NCBI GenBank assembly: GCA_016235165.1
Contig: JACRLX010000021.1
Span: 310,001-374,000 of the forward strand
Length of the DNA: 64,000 bases
Source of the DNA: Rhodocyclales bacterium
Lineage (GTDB): Bacteria > Pseudomonadota > Gammaproteobacteria > Burkholderiales > Rhodocyclaceae
Reading direction: 5' to 3'
This document shows, one piece after another, positions 27,101 through 35,827 of this stretch. Position 1 is the stretch's first letter. Each line of letters begins with the position of its first letter. Position numbers and translations under genes: made by a program. The notes under the pieces are model-generated. The model ran no database searches. It was given only the letters and a program-made list of their open reading frames with translations, and was not told the origin of the DNA.

Positions 27101-27313
27101 CTCGATGCGCTCGGTCAGCTGCTGTTCCACCTGCGCCGCCGAGGCGCCCGGCCACAGCGTACGCACCACCATGACCTTGAAAGTGAAGTCCGGGTCTTCG
27201 GCACGGCCGAGCTTGAGAAAGGAAATCACCCCGCCGACCATGAACACGATCATCAGGTAGAGCACCATCGACTGGTGCCGCAGGGCCCATTCGGAAAGAT
27301 TGAGCTGCCTCAT
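24194..27313 (-). CDS. RND efflux permease (first pair, promoter-distal)
   Basis: A 1039-residue HAE-type RND inner-membrane pump. It begins MRQLNLSEWALRHQSMVLYL (TM1) and has the TM4 proton-relay Asp pair in LGLLVDDAIIAAEMM. Two periplasmic loops of about 300 residues are present, and TM segments repeat after about residue 520 (WLVIVATIGVFGLSLVAF). Substrate cannot be read from sequence. It overlaps the adaptor gene by 4 bases (ATGA) and is the last gene of the tetR operon. Confidence 0.92.
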   Translation of the reverse strand: MRQLNLSEWALRHQSMVLYLMIVFMVGGVISFLKLGRAEDPDFTFKVMVVRTLWPGASAAQVEQQLTERIEKKLAETPWVDVLRTASKPGESLTIVILKDYTPKTEVPEAWRQVRKKLDDIRHTLPAGVQGPFPNDEFGDVQIKVFALVARDDKAGYGMGDLRREADRLARELRRVADVKKIELIGVQDEKIYIDASPARLASMGLVPTQVFDALQRQNAVVPAGQVETETDRVRLRVSGPFDSVDALREASLAVSGRSFRLGDIARVTRGLADPPQPRMRVAGRDAIGLGIVMAKGGNVIALGDNLSATMDRLKQDLPLGMDVHTVFDQPQIVKTSLNLFVSTLGEAMLIVLAVSFLSLGWRTGTVVALSIPLVLAMSFVAMSVFGIDLQRISLGALVIALGLLVDDAIIAAEMMVVKMEQGWDRFKAATFAYTSTAFPMLTGTLITAAGFTPVGFAKSGAGEYTISIFQVVTIALLASWIVAVVFTPWLGYRLLDPAKLRAIGEKHGGDIYDSPFYRRFRALVVWCLRHRWLVIVATIGVFGLSLVAFNKGVQKQFFPAASRPEIMIDIWLPQGASLKATAREVKRVEALLEKDDNIASWSSYVGNGAPRFFLSLDQQLFADNFGQMVIVTKGLKEREIVKQRLEQAFESADGAWSHLRLRVVRLENGPPVGYPVQFRVLGEDLAALRDNAEGIAAVMRAHPSLRNVNFDWNDKVKSVRVEIDQERARALGVASQDVALMLQGWLVGATVTQYREADQLIDVVWRADAGRGEGGTDPRSLARLPDLDIVSASGRHIPLAQVAKLVPVLEEGLIWRRDRLPTITVRADAVGAMQPAAISAQIDAQLLELRAKLPPGFRIELGGSTEESAKGENSIKAVVPLMIVGVITLLMMQLQSLSRTFMVLLTAPLGLIGVTLALLIFRVPYGFVANLGVIALMGMILRNSVILVDQIEQDEQAGKSEWEAIVGSTVRRFRPIVLTAGAAIFAMIPLTRQVFWGPMAVAIMGGLIVATVLTCLFLPALYAAWFRVREPESMAAEA

Positions 27314-28350
27314 TTGGCGTTTGCCTGGGTGACGCGAACCTTTTCGCCGGTGGTCAGCAGATTCACCCCGGCCGCGACGATGGTCTCGCCGCCGGCCAGC
27401 CCCTCGCTGACCACGGCACCGGCATCGCTGTAAGCCGTGACGGTAATCTTCTGCAAACTCACCGTGCCGTCAGCGCCGACTGTCCACACGGCGGCCTGGT
27501 TGCCCTGCTGGAAGATCGCGGTCAGCGGGATCACCTGCCGGGTCGTGCCGGCGGCATCGGCCTTGGGGAAGCGCACCGTCGCGGTCATGCCCAGCGGCAG
27601 GCGCGGGTCGGCATCCTTGAGCGCGATGCGCGCGGCGAAGGTGCGCGTCACCGGGTCGGCGGCCGGCGCGATTTCGCGCAGGCGCCCGGCAAGTGCCTTG
27701 TCGGCGCCGGACCACAGCCTGACCTCGGCCGGCTGGCCAAGCGTGAAGCCGCCGACTTCGCTTTCCGGAAGCGAAATCGCAAGCTCGCGCTCGCCGTCGG
27801 CGGCAAGGCGAAACACCGCCTGGCCGGCGCCGACCACCTGGCCCGGCTCGGCCAGCACCTGACTGATCACGCCGGCGCGATCGGCGACCAGCGCCGTGTA
27901 GGCTGACTGGTTCCTGGCCAGGGCGGCCTGCGCCTCGGCCGCCTTGAAGGCGGTCTCGCGCGCGTCGAGTGCGGCGGCGCTGATGAAGTTCTTCGCCTTG
28001 AGGTCGCGGGTACGCGCCAGGTCGGCGGCGGCGAGCGCCTTCTGCGCCTCGGCCTGCGTGACTTGCAGGGCCGCATCGGCCGCATCGAGCCGCGCCAGCA
28101 CCTGGCCAGGCTTGACCGCCTGCCCGACGTCGACGCGACGCTCGACGATCTTGCCGCCGATGCGAAAGCCCAGCGTGGTCTCGACGCGCGCGCGCACTTC
28201 GCCGCTGTAGCTGCGTTCAAGCGTCGAGTTCGCCGTGGCATCAACGCCGACTTTCAGTACGCGCACCAGCTTGGGCGGCGGGGCCGGCGGCTCGGGCGTG
28301 CCGCAGGCGGCGATCAGGGGAAGCAGGAGGGTGAGAGTGGCCTTGCGCAT
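27310..28350 (-). CDS. RND efflux periplasmic adaptor lipoprotein (first pair)
   Basis: A 346-residue membrane fusion protein. It opens MRKATLTLLLPLIAACGTPE with a lipobox (LIAAC), so it is probably lipid-anchored in the inner membrane. FRIGGKIVERRVDVGQAVKPG is the lipoyl half-motif; a helical hairpin (about residues 90-140) and VVGAGQAVFRLAADGERELA follow. It links the permease to an outer-membrane channel. It lies 10 bases downstream of the second permease and overlaps its own permease by 4 bases. Confidence 0.9.
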   Translation of the reverse strand: MRKATLTLLLPLIAACGTPEPPAPPPKLVRVLKVGVDATANSTLERSYSGEVRARVETTLGFRIGGKIVERRVDVGQAVKPGQVLARLDAADAALQVTQAEAQKALAAADLARTRDLKAKNFISAAALDARETAFKAAEAQAALARNQSAYTALVADRAGVISQVLAEPGQVVGAGQAVFRLAADGERELAISLPESEVGGFTLGQPAEVRLWSGADKALAGRLREIAPAADPVTRTFAARIALKDADPRLPLGMTATVRFPKADAAGTTRQVIPLTAIFQQGNQAAVWTVGADGTVSLQKITVTAYSDAGAVVSEGLAGGETIVAAGVNLLTTGEKVRVTQANAK

Positions 28351-28360
28351 TGCGGCTCCT

Positions 28361-31300
28361 TCAGGCGTGCGGCTTGGGCAGCAGGCCCTGCACGCGGTGG
28401 ACGAGGTCGTCGACATAGGTGAATACCACGGGAATGACCAGCAGGCTGAGAAAGGTCGAGGTGATCAGGCCGCCGATGACGACGATGGCCATCGGCGCGC
28501 GAAAGCTCGGGTCGGTGCCCAGCCCGATGGCGATCGGCATCATGCCGGCGCCCATCGCCACCGTGGTCATCACGATCGGCCGGGCGCGCTTGCGGCAGGC
28601 ATCGAGCAGGGCATGCCAGCGATCGAGGCCGTGCTCGCGCCGCGCCAGCACCACGTAGTCGATCAGCAGGATGGAGTTCTTGGTGGCGATGCCCATCAGC
28701 ATGATCAGGCCGATCATCGAGGGCATCGACAGCGCGGTCTGGGTCACGAACAGGGCGAGGAAGGCGCCCGGCACCGAGAGTACCAGCGCGGCGAGGATGG
28801 TCACCGGCTGCACGAAGTCCTTGAACAGCAGCACCAGCACGACGTAAATGCAGAGCACGCCGGTGAGCATGGCCAGGGAAAAGCTTTCGAACAGTTCGGC
28901 CATCGCCTCGGCGTCGCCCACCGTGGTTTGCAGGATGCCCGGCGGCAGCTTCTTCAGCGACGGCAGGGCCAGCGCCTGTTTCTCGACTTCGCCCAGCGGC
29001 TGGCCGTTGAGCTCGATTTCGAAATTGACGTTGCGCAGCCGGTCGTAGCGGTCGATCTCGGCCGGCCCGCCGGTAATCGCCAGTTCGGCCACCGTGGCGA
29101 TCATCACCTGGCCGTGCCTGCCCGGTACGGTGAGCCGCGACAGCAGGCCGAGGTCCTGGCGCGCCGCCGCCGGCAGCTTGACCACGATGGGCACCTGGCG
29201 CTGGGCGAGGTTCAGTTTGGGCATGCTCTGGTCGTAATCGCCGGAGGTGGCGATGCGCAGCACGTCGGCAATCGCCGCCGAACTGACGCCCAGGTCGGCC
29301 ATGCGGCTGAAATCGGGTTTGACCACCAGCTCCGGCCGCGTCAGGCTGGCCGTGCTGGTGACGGCGCCGATGCCGGGAATGCTGCGCAGCTCGCGCTCGA
29401 CCTTGGGCGCGTGCTCGGCCAGCAGGGGGCCGTTTTCGCTCGCCAGCACCAGGATGTACTTTTCGTTGGAGCCGCCGAGGCCGACCTTGTACTGAACACC
29501 GGGCAGGGCCAGCAGGGCGTTGCGCAACTCCTGCTCGACTGCCTGCTTGGTGACGCCGCCGCGGTCCTGGCGCGGCGTCAGGTTGATGGTCAGCGTCGCC
29601 TTGCGCACCTCGGCCGCGCCGCGCGGCATGAAGGGGTCGCTGCCCGCGGCGCCGCCGCCGATCGCCGTGTACACCATCTTCACGTGCGGGTTGCGGGCCA
29701 CGATGCCACGCGCCTGTTCCGCCGCCGCGTGGGTGTCGCGGAAACTGCTGCCGGGCGGCAGCGAAAGATAGACCTGGGTCTGCGACAAGTCGTCGGGCGG
29801 CAGGAAGCCGGTCGGCAACAAGGGCACCAGCGCAAACGAGCCGACGAAGAAGACAGCCGCGGCAAGCAGGGTCAGCACCCGATGCTTGAGGCACCAGCTC
29901 ACCCAGCCGACGTAAATCCCCATCCAGCGCGGCTCGTGGTGCTCGCGACGCGGCGGGCGCAGCAGGTAGGCGGCCATCATCGGCGTCAGCATGCGCGCCA
30001 CCACCAGCGAAAAGAACACCGCAATCGCCGCCGTCCAGCCGAACTGGACGAAGAACTTGCCCGCCACACCGCCCATGAAGGCGGTCGGCAGGAACACCGC
30101 GATCAGGGTGAAGGTGGTGGCGATCACGGCGAGGCCAATCTCGTCGGCGGCCTCCATCGCCGCCCGGTAGGGCGACTTGCCGTCGCGCAGGTGGCGCATG
30201 ATGTTCTCGATCTCGACGATCGCGTCGTCGACCAGGATGCCAACCACCAGCGACATCGAGAGCAGGGTCACGATATTCAGCGTGAAGCCCATCAGGTACA
30301 TCACGGCGAAGGTCGGAATCGCCGACAGCGGCAGGGCCGTGGCCGAAACGAAGGTCGCCCGCCCGTCGCGCAGGAAGAGCCAGACCACCAGCACCGCCAG
30401 TACCGCGCCCTCAACCAGCAAGGCCATCGAGCCTTCGTAATTCTCGATCACCGGATCGACGAAGTTGAAGGCTTCGGTGACCACGATGTCGGGGTGCTCG
30501 CGCTTGAGCTTTTCCAAAGCGGCGCGCGTGCCGGCTGCGACATCGACTTCGCTGGCGCCCTTGCTGCGCGTGATTTCGAAGCCGACCACCGGCTTGCCGT
30601 TGAGCAGGGCCGCCGCACGCTGCTCGGCCACCGTGTCGCTCACCGTCGCCAGTTCGGCCAGCCGAACGCGGCGCCCGTCGACCAGCGTGATCTCGATCTG
30701 CCCCACCTCGGCGGCAGTCTGCACCGTGGCGATGGTGCGCACCGACTGCTCGGCGCCGCCGATATCGGCGCGGCCGCCGGAGGCCTCCTGCTGCACCTGG
30801 CGCAACTGGCGCGAGACTTCGCCCGCCGTGGCGCGCAGGGCCAGCAGGCGATCCGGATCGAGCTCGACGCGCACCTCGCGCGTGACGCCGCCGACGCGCG
30901 CCACGGCGCCGACGCCACGCACGCTGAGCATGGCCTTGGCGATGCTGTTGTCGACCAACCAGGACAGGGCCTCCTCGTCCATCCGGGTCGAGGCCACGGT
31001 GTAAGTCAGGATCGGCGCCCCGGCGACGTTCATCTTGGTAATCACCGGGTCCTTCAGGTCGCCCGGCAGGTCGGCGCGAATGCGCGACACGGCGTCGCGC
31101 ACCTCGTCGAGCGCCTCCTGGCTGGGCTTCTCGATGCGGAACTCGACGGTGACCAGCGCGGTGCCGTCCTGCACCTTGGTGTAAATATGCTTGATGCCCT
31201 GCAGGGTGGCCACGGCGTTCTCTATCTTGCGCGCCACCTCGGTTTCCAGTTGCGCCGGCGCCGCGCCGGGCAAGGTGGCGGTCACCGTCACCGTCGGCAG

Positions 31301-31423
31301 GTCGATGTCCATGAACTGCTGGATGCGCATGTACTTGAAGGCCAGCAGGCCCGCCAGCGTGAGCAGCAGGAACAGCAGCACCGCCGGGATGGGGTTGCGG
31401 ATCGACCAGGCGGAGACGTTCAT
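28361..31423 (-). CDS. RND efflux permease (second pair)
   Basis: A 1020-residue HAE-type RND pump. It starts MNVSAWSIRNPIPAVLLFLL, with TM4 signature VVGILVDDAIVEIENIM, and the repeat half begins near HRVLTLLAAAVFFVGSFALV. It differs clearly from the other permease in this operon, so it is not a tandem duplication. It is preceded by a 79-base gap holding a G/C palindrome, the only sizeable gap in the operon. Confidence 0.92.
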   Translation of the reverse strand: MNVSAWSIRNPIPAVLLFLLLTLAGLLAFKYMRIQQFMDIDLPTVTVTATLPGAAPAQLETEVARKIENAVATLQGIKHIYTKVQDGTALVTVEFRIEKPSQEALDEVRDAVSRIRADLPGDLKDPVITKMNVAGAPILTYTVASTRMDEEALSWLVDNSIAKAMLSVRGVGAVARVGGVTREVRVELDPDRLLALRATAGEVSRQLRQVQQEASGGRADIGGAEQSVRTIATVQTAAEVGQIEITLVDGRRVRLAELATVSDTVAEQRAAALLNGKPVVGFEITRSKGASEVDVAAGTRAALEKLKREHPDIVVTEAFNFVDPVIENYEGSMALLVEGAVLAVLVVWLFLRDGRATFVSATALPLSAIPTFAVMYLMGFTLNIVTLLSMSLVVGILVDDAIVEIENIMRHLRDGKSPYRAAMEAADEIGLAVIATTFTLIAVFLPTAFMGGVAGKFFVQFGWTAAIAVFFSLVVARMLTPMMAAYLLRPPRREHHEPRWMGIYVGWVSWCLKHRVLTLLAAAVFFVGSFALVPLLPTGFLPPDDLSQTQVYLSLPPGSSFRDTHAAAEQARGIVARNPHVKMVYTAIGGGAAGSDPFMPRGAAEVRKATLTINLTPRQDRGGVTKQAVEQELRNALLALPGVQYKVGLGGSNEKYILVLASENGPLLAEHAPKVERELRSIPGIGAVTSTASLTRPELVVKPDFSRMADLGVSSAAIADVLRIATSGDYDQSMPKLNLAQRQVPIVVKLPAAARQDLGLLSRLTVPGRHGQVMIATVAELAITGGPAEIDRYDRLRNVNFEIELNGQPLGEVEKQALALPSLKKLPPGILQTTVGDAEAMAELFESFSLAMLTGVLCIYVVLVLLFKDFVQPVTILAALVLSVPGAFLALFVTQTALSMPSMIGLIMLMGIATKNSILLIDYVVLARREHGLDRWHALLDACRKRARPIVMTTVAMGAGMMPIAIGLGTDPSFRAPMAIVVIGGLITSTFLSLLVIPVVFTYVDDLVHRVQGLLPKPHA

Positions 31424-31454
31424 TTCGCCACCGGGCCGCCCCAAGGCGGAAAGC

Positions 31455-31471
31455 GCCCCCCCTGGGGGGGC
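31455..31471. repeat. Perfect G/C hairpin: G, C7, T, G7, C
   Basis: Seven C then T then seven G, flanked by G and C, make a 17-base palindrome with a one-base centre. It lies in the 79-base gap between the adaptor and permease genes, with further G-runs (GGGGGG at 31494-31499). It looks like a short intergenic GC-rich repeat. It lacks a U-tract, so it is not a classical terminator, though it may attenuate or stabilise the mRNA. Confidence 0.5.
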
Positions 31472-31502
31472 AGCGAGCTGGATTTGCGAGCGTGGGGGGC
31501 AA

Positions 31503-32585
31503 TCATTTGCCTGGCTTTGCCTCGCTGTCTACCACGCGCACCGTGTCGCCGTCGGCGAGGAAGCCGACGCCGCCCGCTACAACACGGGCAGTCGGATCCA
31601 GTCCGGAGATCTCGACCCGATCATCGACGCGGCGACCGGGCGTGACCTTGAGCTGCTGCACCTTGCCGCCCTCGACGCGGAATACATAGGCAAAGCCCTC
31701 ACGCAGCAGCACTGCCGCTTGCGGCACAGTCACGGCGGGCCTGACGCCAAGGCGGAACTCGCCGCGCGCGAACATGCCGGCGCTGATCCGTTGCGCCGCG
31801 TCGGCCGGCAGATCGACATACACCAGCGCGGTATGCGTGCGCGCATCGACCGTAGGCGCGACGACGCGAACCTTGCCTTCGATGTGCTCGCCGGCCGGCG
31901 TCGTCACCAGCGCCGGCGTGCCCGGATGCAGCCGCGACAAGTCAGCGGCGCCGACCTCGGCACGCCATTCGAGGCGGCCGCCGCGTATCAGGCGGAACAG
32001 TTCTTGGCCTGGCTGCACGGTGGCGCCGACGGTGGCACTGCGCGCCGAAACGATGCCGGCATCCGGCGCCAGAATTTCGGCCTTGGCCTTGCGCAGGCCG
32101 GCGCTGTTCTGCCGCGCCTTCGCCGCCTCGACCCGTGCCTGGGCGGTTTCGGCCCCTGCCTGGGCCTGCGTCAGCTGCTGGGCACTGTAGAAACCCTTGT
32201 CGCGCAACTGGCGGGCGCGCTCCAGGCTGGCGCGCGCCTCGGCCAGCGCCGCTGCGGCTTCGGCGACGCCGGCGCGGGTCTCCGCCAGCTCGCTATCGAC
32301 GGTCTCCGGCGCGATGCGCGCCAGCACCTGGCCGCGCGCCACCACGTCGCCGACACTGGCGCGCACCTCGACGATGCGCTGATTGGCGAGCTCGGGACCG
32401 ATGATGGCCTCCTGCCAGGCCGCGACATTGCCACCGGCGGTGAAGGTCTGCGGCCAATCCAGGGTTTGCGGCTGCACGATGGCCACGCTCAGGGCTGGCT
32501 TGGCGGCCGGCGGCACCTTGGCCTCGGGAACAGTTTCGCCGCAGGCGGCGAGTACGGCAACGGCCGCCAGCAGCATCCGTTTCAT
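31503..32585 (-). CDS. RND efflux periplasmic adaptor lipoprotein (second pair)
   Basis: A 360-residue membrane fusion protein starting MKRMLLAAVAVLAACGE with a lipobox (VLAAC). The lipoyl half has VVEVRASVGDVVARGQVL-type spacing (the sequence reads RIVEVRASVGDVVARGQV). An Ala/Glu/Arg-rich coiled-coil hairpin spans about residues 95-160, and DAGIVSARSATVGATVQPG returns to the lipoyl domain. It precedes its permease and overlaps the tetR stop by 4 bases, so repressor and pump are co-expressed. Confidence 0.9.
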   Translation of the reverse strand: MKRMLLAAVAVLAACGETVPEAKVPPAAKPALSVAIVQPQTLDWPQTFTAGGNVAAWQEAIIGPELANQRIVEVRASVGDVVARGQVLARIAPETVDSELAETRAGVAEAAAALAEARASLERARQLRDKGFYSAQQLTQAQAGAETAQARVEAAKARQNSAGLRKAKAEILAPDAGIVSARSATVGATVQPGQELFRLIRGGRLEWRAEVGAADLSRLHPGTPALVTTPAGEHIEGKVRVVAPTVDARTHTALVYVDLPADAAQRISAGMFARGEFRLGVRPAVTVPQAAVLLREGFAYVFRVEGGKVQQLKVTPGRRVDDRVEISGLDPTARVVAGGVGFLADGDTVRVVDSEAKPGK

Positions 32586-33217
32586 GTCGCCTCCCCGGTC
32601 GCCAGGCCGCGCAAGGCGATATCGAGATGCGTATCGAGATAGCTCTCCGGATCGTGGCCGCCGCAGCCGCAGGCACCCAGCGAATAGCGCCAGATCAGCA
32701 GCATCAGCACCGGAGCGAAGATGACGTCGATCGCAGTCTCGACATCGACGGCACGAAACTCCCCGCGCTCGATGCCGCGCCGCAGGACGCGGCGCATCAA
32801 CTCCCGGCCGCGGGTGATCACGGCTTCGTTGTAGTAGGCCGCCAGCTCGGGGAAATTGCGGGCCTCGCTGATCATCAGCTTGGGCACGCCACCCAGGGCG
32901 CTGCTGCCGATGCGCTGCCACCACTCGCGAATCAGCGTGCGCAACAATTCCGCGCTGCCGCCTTCGAAGGTGTCGACCAGCCCGGCACCGGCTTCGAGGA
33001 TGGGCACGATGCCTTCCTGGATCACGGCCTTGAACAAGGCATCCTTGCCGTCGAAATAGAGGTAGAGCGTGCCCTTGGAGACGCCGGCGCGGGCCGCCAC
33101 GTCATCCAGCCGGGTGGCGGCAAAGCCTTTCTCGACAAAGAGTTCCAGCGCCGCAGCGGTAAGCTCGGCGGGGCGCGCTTGCTTGCGACGCTGACGGGGG
33201 TGGGCGAGGGCTTCCAT
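32582..33217 (-). CDS. TetR/AcrR family repressor of the RND operon
   Basis: A 211-residue regulator. The N-terminal helix-turn-helix is AAALELFVEKGFAATRLDDV, then AARAGVSKGTLYLYFDGKDA. The C-terminal half is the ligand-binding helical bundle, ending with a Cys-containing stretch GACGCGGHDPES. ATG 33217 is preferred over a TTG at 33220. As the first gene of the operon with a palindrome at its promoter, it most likely represses its own operon and releases DNA when a pump substrate binds. Confidence 0.9.
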   Translation of the reverse strand: MEALAHPRQRRKQARPAELTAAALELFVEKGFAATRLDDVAARAGVSKGTLYLYFDGKDALFKAVIQEGIVPILEAGAGLVDTFEGGSAELLRTLIREWWQRIGSSALGGVPKLMISEARNFPELAAYYNEAVITRGRELMRRVLRRGIERGEFRAVDVETAIDVIFAPVLMLLIWRYSLGACGCGGHDPESYLDTHLDIALRGLATGEAT

Positions 33218-33233
33218 CAAATCAACTCAAGTT

Positions 33234-33247
33234 ACTGACCGGTCAGT
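33234..33247. promoter_or_regulatory. TetR-type operator ACTGACCGGTCAGT
   Basis: A perfect 14-base palindrome between the tetR start and its promoter, overlapping the expected transcription start. ACTGACC/GGTCAGT is a common operator form for TetR-family repressors of efflux operons. Bound repressor here would block initiation. Confidence 0.75.
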
Positions 33248-33248
33248 C

Positions 33249-33277
33249 AGTATCTCAGGCTTGAACTTCGTGGTCAA
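33249..33277 (-). promoter_or_regulatory. Promoter of the tetR-RND operon (TTGACC, 17-base spacer, GATACT)
   Basis: On the minus strand TTGACC (33277-33272) and GATACT (33254-33249) are exactly 17 bases apart, a good sigma-70 promoter. The start site would fall inside the operator palindrome. Confidence 0.72.
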
Positions 33278-33340
33278 CCCCGGAACAGGGGGCTCCGCAC
33301 TGCCCGGTGCGGTAAGCTGTGCTACGGACAAGGCAAAGCC

Positions 33341-34381
33341 ATGCGCATCGAAGAAGACCTCAAGCTGGATTTTCAGGACGTGCTGATCCGTCCCAAGCGC
33401 TCGACGCTGACCTCGCGTTCGGAGGTCGACATCTCGCGCGAATTCGTCTTTCGCCACTCGGGCCGGCGCTACCACGGCGTGCCCATCATCGCCGCCAACA
33501 TGGACACGGTCGGCAGCTTCGAGATGGCGCGGGCGCTGGCCCGCCACCGTCTGGCCACGGCCCTGCACAAGCACTATGACGAAGCCGCGCTGGCGGCCTT
33601 CTTCGGCGAACTTGCCGACGATGTCACGGTGTTCTATTCGATGGGCATCACGCGCGAGGACTACGACAAGTTCCACCGCGTCAAGGAGGCGGCGGGCAAT
33701 GCCATTTCCTGCGTCTGCGTCGATGTCGCCAATGGCTATACCAAGTCCTTCGTCGATTTCCTGCACACGCTGCGCGCCGCCTACCCGGCGATCACCATCA
33801 TGGCCGGCAACGTGGTCACCGGCGAAATGGCGGAAGAACTGATCCTCGACGGCGCCGACATCGTCAAGGTCGGCATCGGCCCCGGCTCGGTGTGCACCAC
33901 GCGCAAGATGACGGGCGTGGGCTACCCGCAGCTTTCCGCCATCATCGAGTGCGCCGACGCCGCCCACGGCCTGGGCGGGCTGATCTGCGCCGACGGCGGC
34001 TGCACCTCGGCCGGGGACCTGGCCAAGGCCTTCGGCGGCGGCGCCGATTTCGTCATGCTCGGCGGCATGCTCGCCGGTCACGATGAATGCATGGGCGAAA
34101 TCGTCGCAGAAAACGGCGAGCGCAAGATGCGCTTCTACGGCATGAGCTCGCGCGCGGCGATGGACAGGCATGCCGGCGGCGTCGCCCCCTACCGTGCCAG
34201 CGAAGGCAAGGAAGTGCTGCTCGACTGTCGCGGCCCGGTCGACGCCACGGTGCAGGAAATCCTCGGCGGCGTGCGCTCGGCCTGCACCTATGTCGGCGCC
34301 CACAAGCTGCGCGAGTTGTCCAAGCGCACCACCTTCGTCCGAGTCGCGCGGCAACTCAACAACGTCTTCGGCCAGTCGTGA
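33341..34381 (+). CDS. guaC: GMP reductase
   Basis: A 346-residue IMPDH/GMPR-family TIM barrel, the usual length of proteobacterial GuaC. It begins [21 protein letters not shown], and the catalytic Cys loop is [20 protein letters not shown]. No CBS domains are present, which separates it from IMP dehydrogenase. [19 protein letters not shown] binds the phosphate. It reduces GMP to IMP with NADPH in purine salvage. The stop overlaps the following esterase start (GTGA). Confidence 0.93.
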   Translation: MRIEEDLKLDFQDVLIRPKRSTLTSRSEVDISREFVFRHSGRRYHGVPIIAANMDTVGSFEMARALARHRLATALHKHYDEAALAAFFGELADDVTVFYSMGITREDYDKFHRVKEAAGNAISCVCVDVANGYTKSFVDFLHTLRAAYPAITIMAGNVVTGEMAEELILDGADIVKVGIGPGSVCTTRKMTGVGYPQLSAIIECADAAHGLGGLICADGGCTSAGDLAKAFGGGADFVMLGGMLAGHDECMGEIVAENGERKMRFYGMSSRAAMDRHAGGVAPYRASEGKEVLLDCRGPVDATVQEILGGVRSACTYVGAHKLRELSKRTTFVRVARQLNNVFGQS

Positions 34382-35013
34382 AGGCTGCCGCGCTGCCGCG
34401 CCTCGCCATCGTCACGCTGCTGCTGGCGCTCGCCGCCTGCGGCGGCAAACCCAAGGAAGCCGTGCTACCCGCCGGCGCCAAGGTGCTGGCCCTGGGCGAC
34501 AGCCTGACCGCACCGCACGGCGTGCAGCCGCAGGAAGCCTGGCCGACGCTGCTGGCGCAAAAGACCGGCTGGCAGGTGATCAACGGCGGCATCAGCGGCA
34601 ATACCAGCGGCGACGCCATGGCCCGCCTGCCGGCGCTGCTGGAGGAACACCAGCCGCAACTGGTACTGGTTACCCTGGGTGGCAACGACATGCTGCGCAA
34701 GCTGCCGGCAGAGCAGACCGTCGCCAACCTCAGCCGCATGCTGGACATGGCGCGCAGTAAAGGCGCGAAAGTCGTGCTGCTGGCCACGCCCAAGCCCAGC
34801 CTTGCCGGCGCGGTATTCAACAACCTGTCGGCGGCCGACTTCTACGAGGATGTCGCCAAGGAGAGAAAGGTGCCGCTGATCAAGGACGCCCTGCCCGAGG
34901 TGCTCTCGGACACGGCCATGAAAAGCGACCAGCTGCATCCCAACAGCGCCGGACATGCCAAGCTCGGCGAACTGATCCACGCGGATTTGATCAAGATCGG
35001 CTTCGCGCGCTGA
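34378..35013 (+). CDS. GDSL/SGNH-family esterase lipoprotein (TesA-like)
   Basis: A 211-residue SGNH hydrolase. The GTG start overlaps guaC. A lipoprotein signal ends in LALAAC (Cys21), so it is probably lipid-anchored. Block I is [13 protein letters not shown] with nucleophile Ser42; block III is [10 protein letters not shown]; the catalytic Asp and His are in SDQLHPN near the C-terminus. Relatives are arylesterases, thioesterases or lysophospholipases of the periplasm. The substrate is not deducible. Confidence 0.88.
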   Translation: MKAAALPRLAIVTLLLALAACGGKPKEAVLPAGAKVLALGDSLTAPHGVQPQEAWPTLLAQKTGWQVINGGISGNTSGDAMARLPALLEEHQPQLVLVTLGGNDMLRKLPAEQTVANLSRMLDMARSKGAKVVLLATPKPSLAGAVFNNLSAADFYEDVAKERKVPLIKDALPEVLSDTAMKSDQLHPNSAGHAKLGELIHADLIKIGFAR

Positions 35014-35043
35014 GAGCCCGCTCCGGCGCAGGACCGCACCGCC

Positions 35044-35718
35044 ATGAATACGCTCTATCGCTCCCATATCGAAATCTGTCGCCTGCTCGAGGCGCTGGCG
35101 GCCAGGCGCAGTTCCCTGTTCGTGGAATTCGACTCCAGGACGGTCGGGTCGCGCATCCTGCGTGTCAATCCCGACGAGGGCCATTTCGACTGCGCCTACG
35201 GCACCAACAAGCGGCAGAACGGCAGGATGCTCAAGGCGACTTCCCTGAAGCTCACTTCGCACCTCCAGGATGCGGACCTGGTGTTCGAGGTTTCGAATCC
35301 CGCCGAAGTCGAATTCGACGGTCAACCCGCGGTTCGCTTCGCCCTGCCGGACGTGCTCGTTCGCTACCACGGGCGCAAGGCACCGCGCTTTTCCGTCGCC
35401 GGCGACGCGTCCCTGCGCTGCATCGCCGATACCGCCGGCATCCTGCCCTTCGAGGCGCACATCATCGACATCAGTCACGACGGTCTCGGCGGAATTGTCT
35501 TCGATCGCGATATCAGGCTCGAAGCGGGCGCGGTGCTCAGATGCTGTCGCATCATCACCCATGACGGCAAGGCGGTAGTCGCCGACCTGGAAGTGCGCCA
35601 CCTGACCGCGATCACGCTTGCGGACGGCAGCCCGGCGTTGCGGGCGGGCTTTCGCTTCATCCAGGCACCCGCCGAAATACCGGAGCTGATCAACTTCTAC
35701 AACCAGGAATTTGACTAG
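35044..35718 (+). CDS. YcgR-like PilZ-domain protein (c-di-GMP effector)
   Basis: A 224-residue protein with a YcgR-type N-terminal domain (about residues 1-105) and a C-terminal PilZ domain. The c-di-GMP motif is present as RKAPR (about residues 111-115) and DISHDGLGG (about 140-148), the RxxxR and D/NxSxxG elements. Such proteins slow the flagellar motor or adjust surface behaviour when c-di-GMP is bound. It stands alone, with no flagellar genes in view. Its stop codon lies inside the large palindrome that follows. Confidence 0.85.
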   Translation: MNTLYRSHIEICRLLEALAARRSSLFVEFDSRTVGSRILRVNPDEGHFDCAYGTNKRQNGRMLKATSLKLTSHLQDADLVFEVSNPAEVEFDGQPAVRFALPDVLVRYHGRKAPRFSVAGDASLRCIADTAGILPFEAHIIDISHDGLGGIVFDRDIRLEAGAVLRCCRIITHDGKAVVADLEVRHLTAITLADGSPALRAGFRFIQAPAEIPELINFYNQEFD

Positions 35719-35770
35719 GGTCTGTTCTCATTTAGTCGGCGCGATGCGCCTAAATGAGAACAGACCCTAG
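35715..35770. repeat. 56-base near-complete palindrome (REP/MITE-like or terminator hairpin)
   Basis: Perfect 20-base arms start CTAGGGTCTGTTCTCA at 35715 and end TGAGAACAGACCCTAG at 35770. The 16-base centre itself contains GGCGC-GAT-GCGCC, so almost the whole element folds. The left arm includes the TAG stop of the PilZ gene. There is no T-tract after it, so a standard intrinsic terminator is doubtful; such long symmetric elements are often mobile palindromic repeats. It would nonetheless form a very strong RNA hairpin. Confidence 0.65.
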
Positions 35771-35827
35771 CCCAGCCCTGCCCGTCATCACAATCAGATA
35801 GGGGACACGTTTCCGCATGGCAAACCG

